Source of the DNA: Solibacillus cecembensis
GTDB taxonomy: Bacteria; Bacillota; Bacilli; Bacillales_A; Planococcaceae
Length of the DNA stretch: 64,000 bases
Reading direction: 5' to 3'
NCBI RefSeq assembly: GCF_001439635.1
Contig: NZ_LMBZ01000004.1
Location: forward strand, 1 to 64,000
Below the pieces are notes generated by a model that was not told the DNA's origin, searched no databases, and was given only the letters and a program-made list of their open reading frames with translations. Positions 62,420 to 64,000 of the stretch are shown piece after piece (the first letter of the stretch is position 1; each line of letters begins with the position of its first letter). A program made the position numbers and the translations under genes.

Positions 62420-62884
62420 GTGGATATCGCAACAATTATTATGATTATCGGAATCGTTTTTATTATTATTTCCATGTTCTTAAAAGATAAATCAAATAAA
62501 ATAGAAAACGATTTAGAAGACTTATCAATTAATATTTATCAGGAAACAAATGCGCTAAAGCGACGTATTAAAACAGTGGAAGAGGAACTTTTAGTCGAAC
62601 CTAACTTCCAAATTCAACCACAAAAAAGATTACCAGCAAAACAAAAAGATGCGATGGAAAGCTTTCAACAAGTAGCTGCCCAAGTAAAGGCCGCTCAAGC
62701 ATACGGTTCCCAAACGACACCATCCGCACCACAAACACAAGGAACAAAACCTATTAATGGGATTTTAGTCAGCCAAGTTCTCGCTCTCCATGAACAAGGC
62801 CTTTCTCTTGAAGACATTAGTATTCGATCTACATTAACACATGCACAAATACAATCCATTATTGCTTCTGGAGGCCGCCTATGA
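62420..62884 (+). CDS. Membrane-anchored coiled-coil protein with HTH-like tail
   Basis: This 154-residue protein has an N-terminal membrane helix (IIMIIGIVFIIISMF), a predicted coiled coil (residues about 24-60), a Gln/Pro/Thr-rich linker and a C-terminal helix-turn-helix-like segment (ALHEQGLSLEDISIRSTLTH). I do not recognise a named family. It starts with GTG behind GGAGGA. It overlaps the following gene by 4 bases, so the two are coupled. Confidence 0.6.
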   Translation: MDIATIIMIIGIVFIIISMFLKDKSNKIENDLEDLSINIYQETNALKRRIKTVEEELLVEPNFQIQPQKRLPAKQKDAMESFQQVAAQVKAAQAYGSQTTPSAPQTQGTKPINGILVSQVLALHEQGLSLEDISIRSTLTHAQIQSIIASGGRL

Positions 62885-63360
62885 AAACTTCCTTACGTGC
62901 ATTTGGAATTGGTTTATTTATAGCTGGCGCAAGTTTTACGTTGTACGAAAAATTTGGACCGATTGCCGCAACACAAGACGTTTCACAATATGAGGAGCAA
63001 ATTGCCGCATACGAACAACAGATCGACAGTCTAGAACAGCAGCTTCAAAATGAAAACACGGTGGCCACTACAATAAAAGAATCTACAAAACAGGAGGCAA
63101 AAAAGGAGCAGCCGACTAATACCACTTCAAAAGAACAAGATGTCATTACGCGCACCATTTACATATATGAAAATATGTCACTTTATGAGATTGGTCAGCA
63201 ACTAGAAGCAGAGCAAATCGTAAAAAATGGTCGCGAAATCGAGCTCTACTTGTCAAAGCCTGAGTTTTCACGTTCCATTCAAAAAGGTGCATTTGACTTA
63301 CACTCCGATATGACAGTCGACGAAATCGCTAAAACACTGACAGGTAAAAAAATGGACTAG
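62881..63360 (+). CDS. Membrane protein with MltG/YceG-like N-terminal domain
   Basis: This 159-residue protein has an N-terminal membrane helix (FGIGLFIAGASFTLYEKF), a coiled coil with EEQIAAYEQQIDSLEQQL, a Thr/Lys linker, and a C-terminal domain MSLYEIGQQLEAEQIVKNGR...FDLHSDMTVDEIAKTLTG. That domain resembles the LysM-like part of MltG endolytic transglycosylases, without the catalytic part. The inferred place is at the membrane-wall interface. Confidence 0.62.
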   Translation: MKTSLRAFGIGLFIAGASFTLYEKFGPIAATQDVSQYEEQIAAYEQQIDSLEQQLQNENTVATTIKESTKQEAKKEQPTNTTSKEQDVITRTIYIYENMSLYEIGQQLEAEQIVKNGREIELYLSKPEFSRSIQKGAFDLHSDMTVDEIAKTLTGKKMD

Positions 63361-63396
63361 TATTGACCATCCAAAATAGAAGTCATTTCTTATTTT

Positions 63397-63435
63397 CATG
63401 CGAATCATCGAACGGTTCGCATGTTTTCTGTTTTT
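63397..63435 (+). terminator. Terminator of the membrane-protein pair
   Basis: CATGCGAA pairs with TTCGCATG over 11 bases and is followed by TTTTCTGTTTTTT. Confidence 0.8.
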
Positions 63436-63470
63436 TATCAGGAAATTCATTCAAGTAAGGATGTGTTAAA

Positions 63471-64000
63471 TTGGTGAAGAGTCGAGCAGCACTCATTAGT
63501 TCCTTTGTACTTTTATGTATATGTATGATTTTATCCTTCCCCTTCCTGAACAATCGAATGGTAGATACCCGCGCCACATTCATGTCTTTTCCAATCAGAA
63601 ATCAAGATGGGTATATAACAATCGGTATCATTGGATCTATTTTATTTGTAATCGCAATTATTTTACTTGTTATTGGTTTAAAGAAATATCATGTCCGAAT
63701 CGTATTTATCGTTCTGATCTTAAATGCTATGTTGCCCAATCAACTGATGACATTGTACCAAGAAACTTTCGCAAAAGGGATTTCTGCCATTTCATATGAT
63801 GGGGAAGGGCATTGTACTTTTGAAAACGTAAGCAAAAATCGGCTAATTGGTGAATGTAACTTTGTATTACAGAATCATAGTAATGACGAAGTGACTTTTG
63901 AAATAGAATTTTTAGATCCTTATTTCATAGAAGATGACGCACGAATGGAATCGCTCATGAATGTAGCGGGACCACATACAATTACAATCGAAGCCAATCG
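63471..64000 (+). CDS. Membrane protein, cut by the window end
   Basis: An open frame of at least 176 codons starts at TTG 63471 or GTG 63474 behind TAAGGATGTG and runs off the right edge. It has an N-terminal helix (ISSFVLLCICMILSFPFL), two more helices (IGSILFVIAIILLVIGL and VRIVFIVLILNAML) and an extracytoplasmic domain with paired Cys (HCTFENVSK, GECNFVLQN). I do not recognise it. No stop codon is visible. Confidence 0.65.
   Translation, partial: MVKSRAALISSFVLLCICMILSFPFLNNRMVDTRATFMSFPIRNQDGYITIGIIGSILFVIAIILLVIGLKKYHVRIVFIVLILNAMLPNQLMTLYQETFAKGISAISYDGEGHCTFENVSKNRLIGECNFVLQNHSNDEVTFEIEFLDPYFIEDDARMESLMNVAGPHTITIEAN

Overview
The window looks like the chromosome of a low-GC, spore-forming Bacillales, most like Solibacillus, Lysinibacillus or another Planococcaceae/Caryophanaceae member. 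Supporting signs are strong AGGAGG-type ribosome binding sites, the Bacillus-type genes yqgN, yqgQ, yqgX, yqgY, comG, aroK, gcv, yqhL and lipM, a CotD-type spore coat protein, bpsA/bpsB and menA. No plasmid, complete prophage or CRISPR array is visible. The genus is an inference from gene content.

Layout. 0.5-10.6 kb is a regulatory stretch: a HAD phosphatase, a VOC protein, an ECF sigma/anti-sigma pair, an XRE/membrane pair, a PadR/DUF2812 operon, and a two-component system followed by two PepSY proteins (YkoGHIJ-like). 10.7-20.2 kb holds HelD, a proteasome-like Ntn-hydrolase, an Asp/Glu racemase, a second ECF pair, TrhO and a PadR-regulated VOC gene. 20.6-25.5 kb is the most striking locus: a histidine ammonia-lyase homologue without the Ala-Ser-Gly triad that forms the MIO cofactor, a BCCT betaine-type transporter, and an AraC-type response regulator interrupted by two in-frame TAA codons. 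The predicted role is uptake and trimethylamine elimination from ergothioneine or a similar betaine. 26-32 kb holds a PhzF-like protein, a two-domain multicopper oxidase broken by a 10-bp duplication, MenA, VOC proteins and an ABC exporter.

32.2-41.3 kb holds B12-dependent ribonucleotide reductase behind tandem NrdR boxes, LipM, a rhodanese, a pentapeptide-repeat protein, the BpsAB alkylpyrone pair, CotD and an AlkD-like protein. 41.5-46.9 kb is a decayed accessory segment: a GNAT, a third ECF operon whose sigma gene has an in-frame TGA and whose anti-sigma partner carries a SpoIIP-like amidase domain, a truncated satA, two unrecognised genes and a possible transposase remnant. 46.9-51.2 kb is the glycine cleavage operon gcvT-gcvPA-gcvPB behind a tandem glycine riboswitch. 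51.3-55.8 kb is aroK and the complete comG competence-pilus operon behind a near-perfect ComK box. 55.8-64 kb has a SufR-like regulator, small membrane proteins, a metallo-hydrolase, a YqgS-type lipoteichoic acid synthase, yqgQ, yqgN, rpmG and cell-envelope genes.

A structured intergenic repeat of up to about 190 bp recurs at 35.9, 37.4, 58.3 and 61.6 kb, with fragments elsewhere. A hairpin module linked to it shows compensatory changes in its outer stem, which suggests selection on structure.
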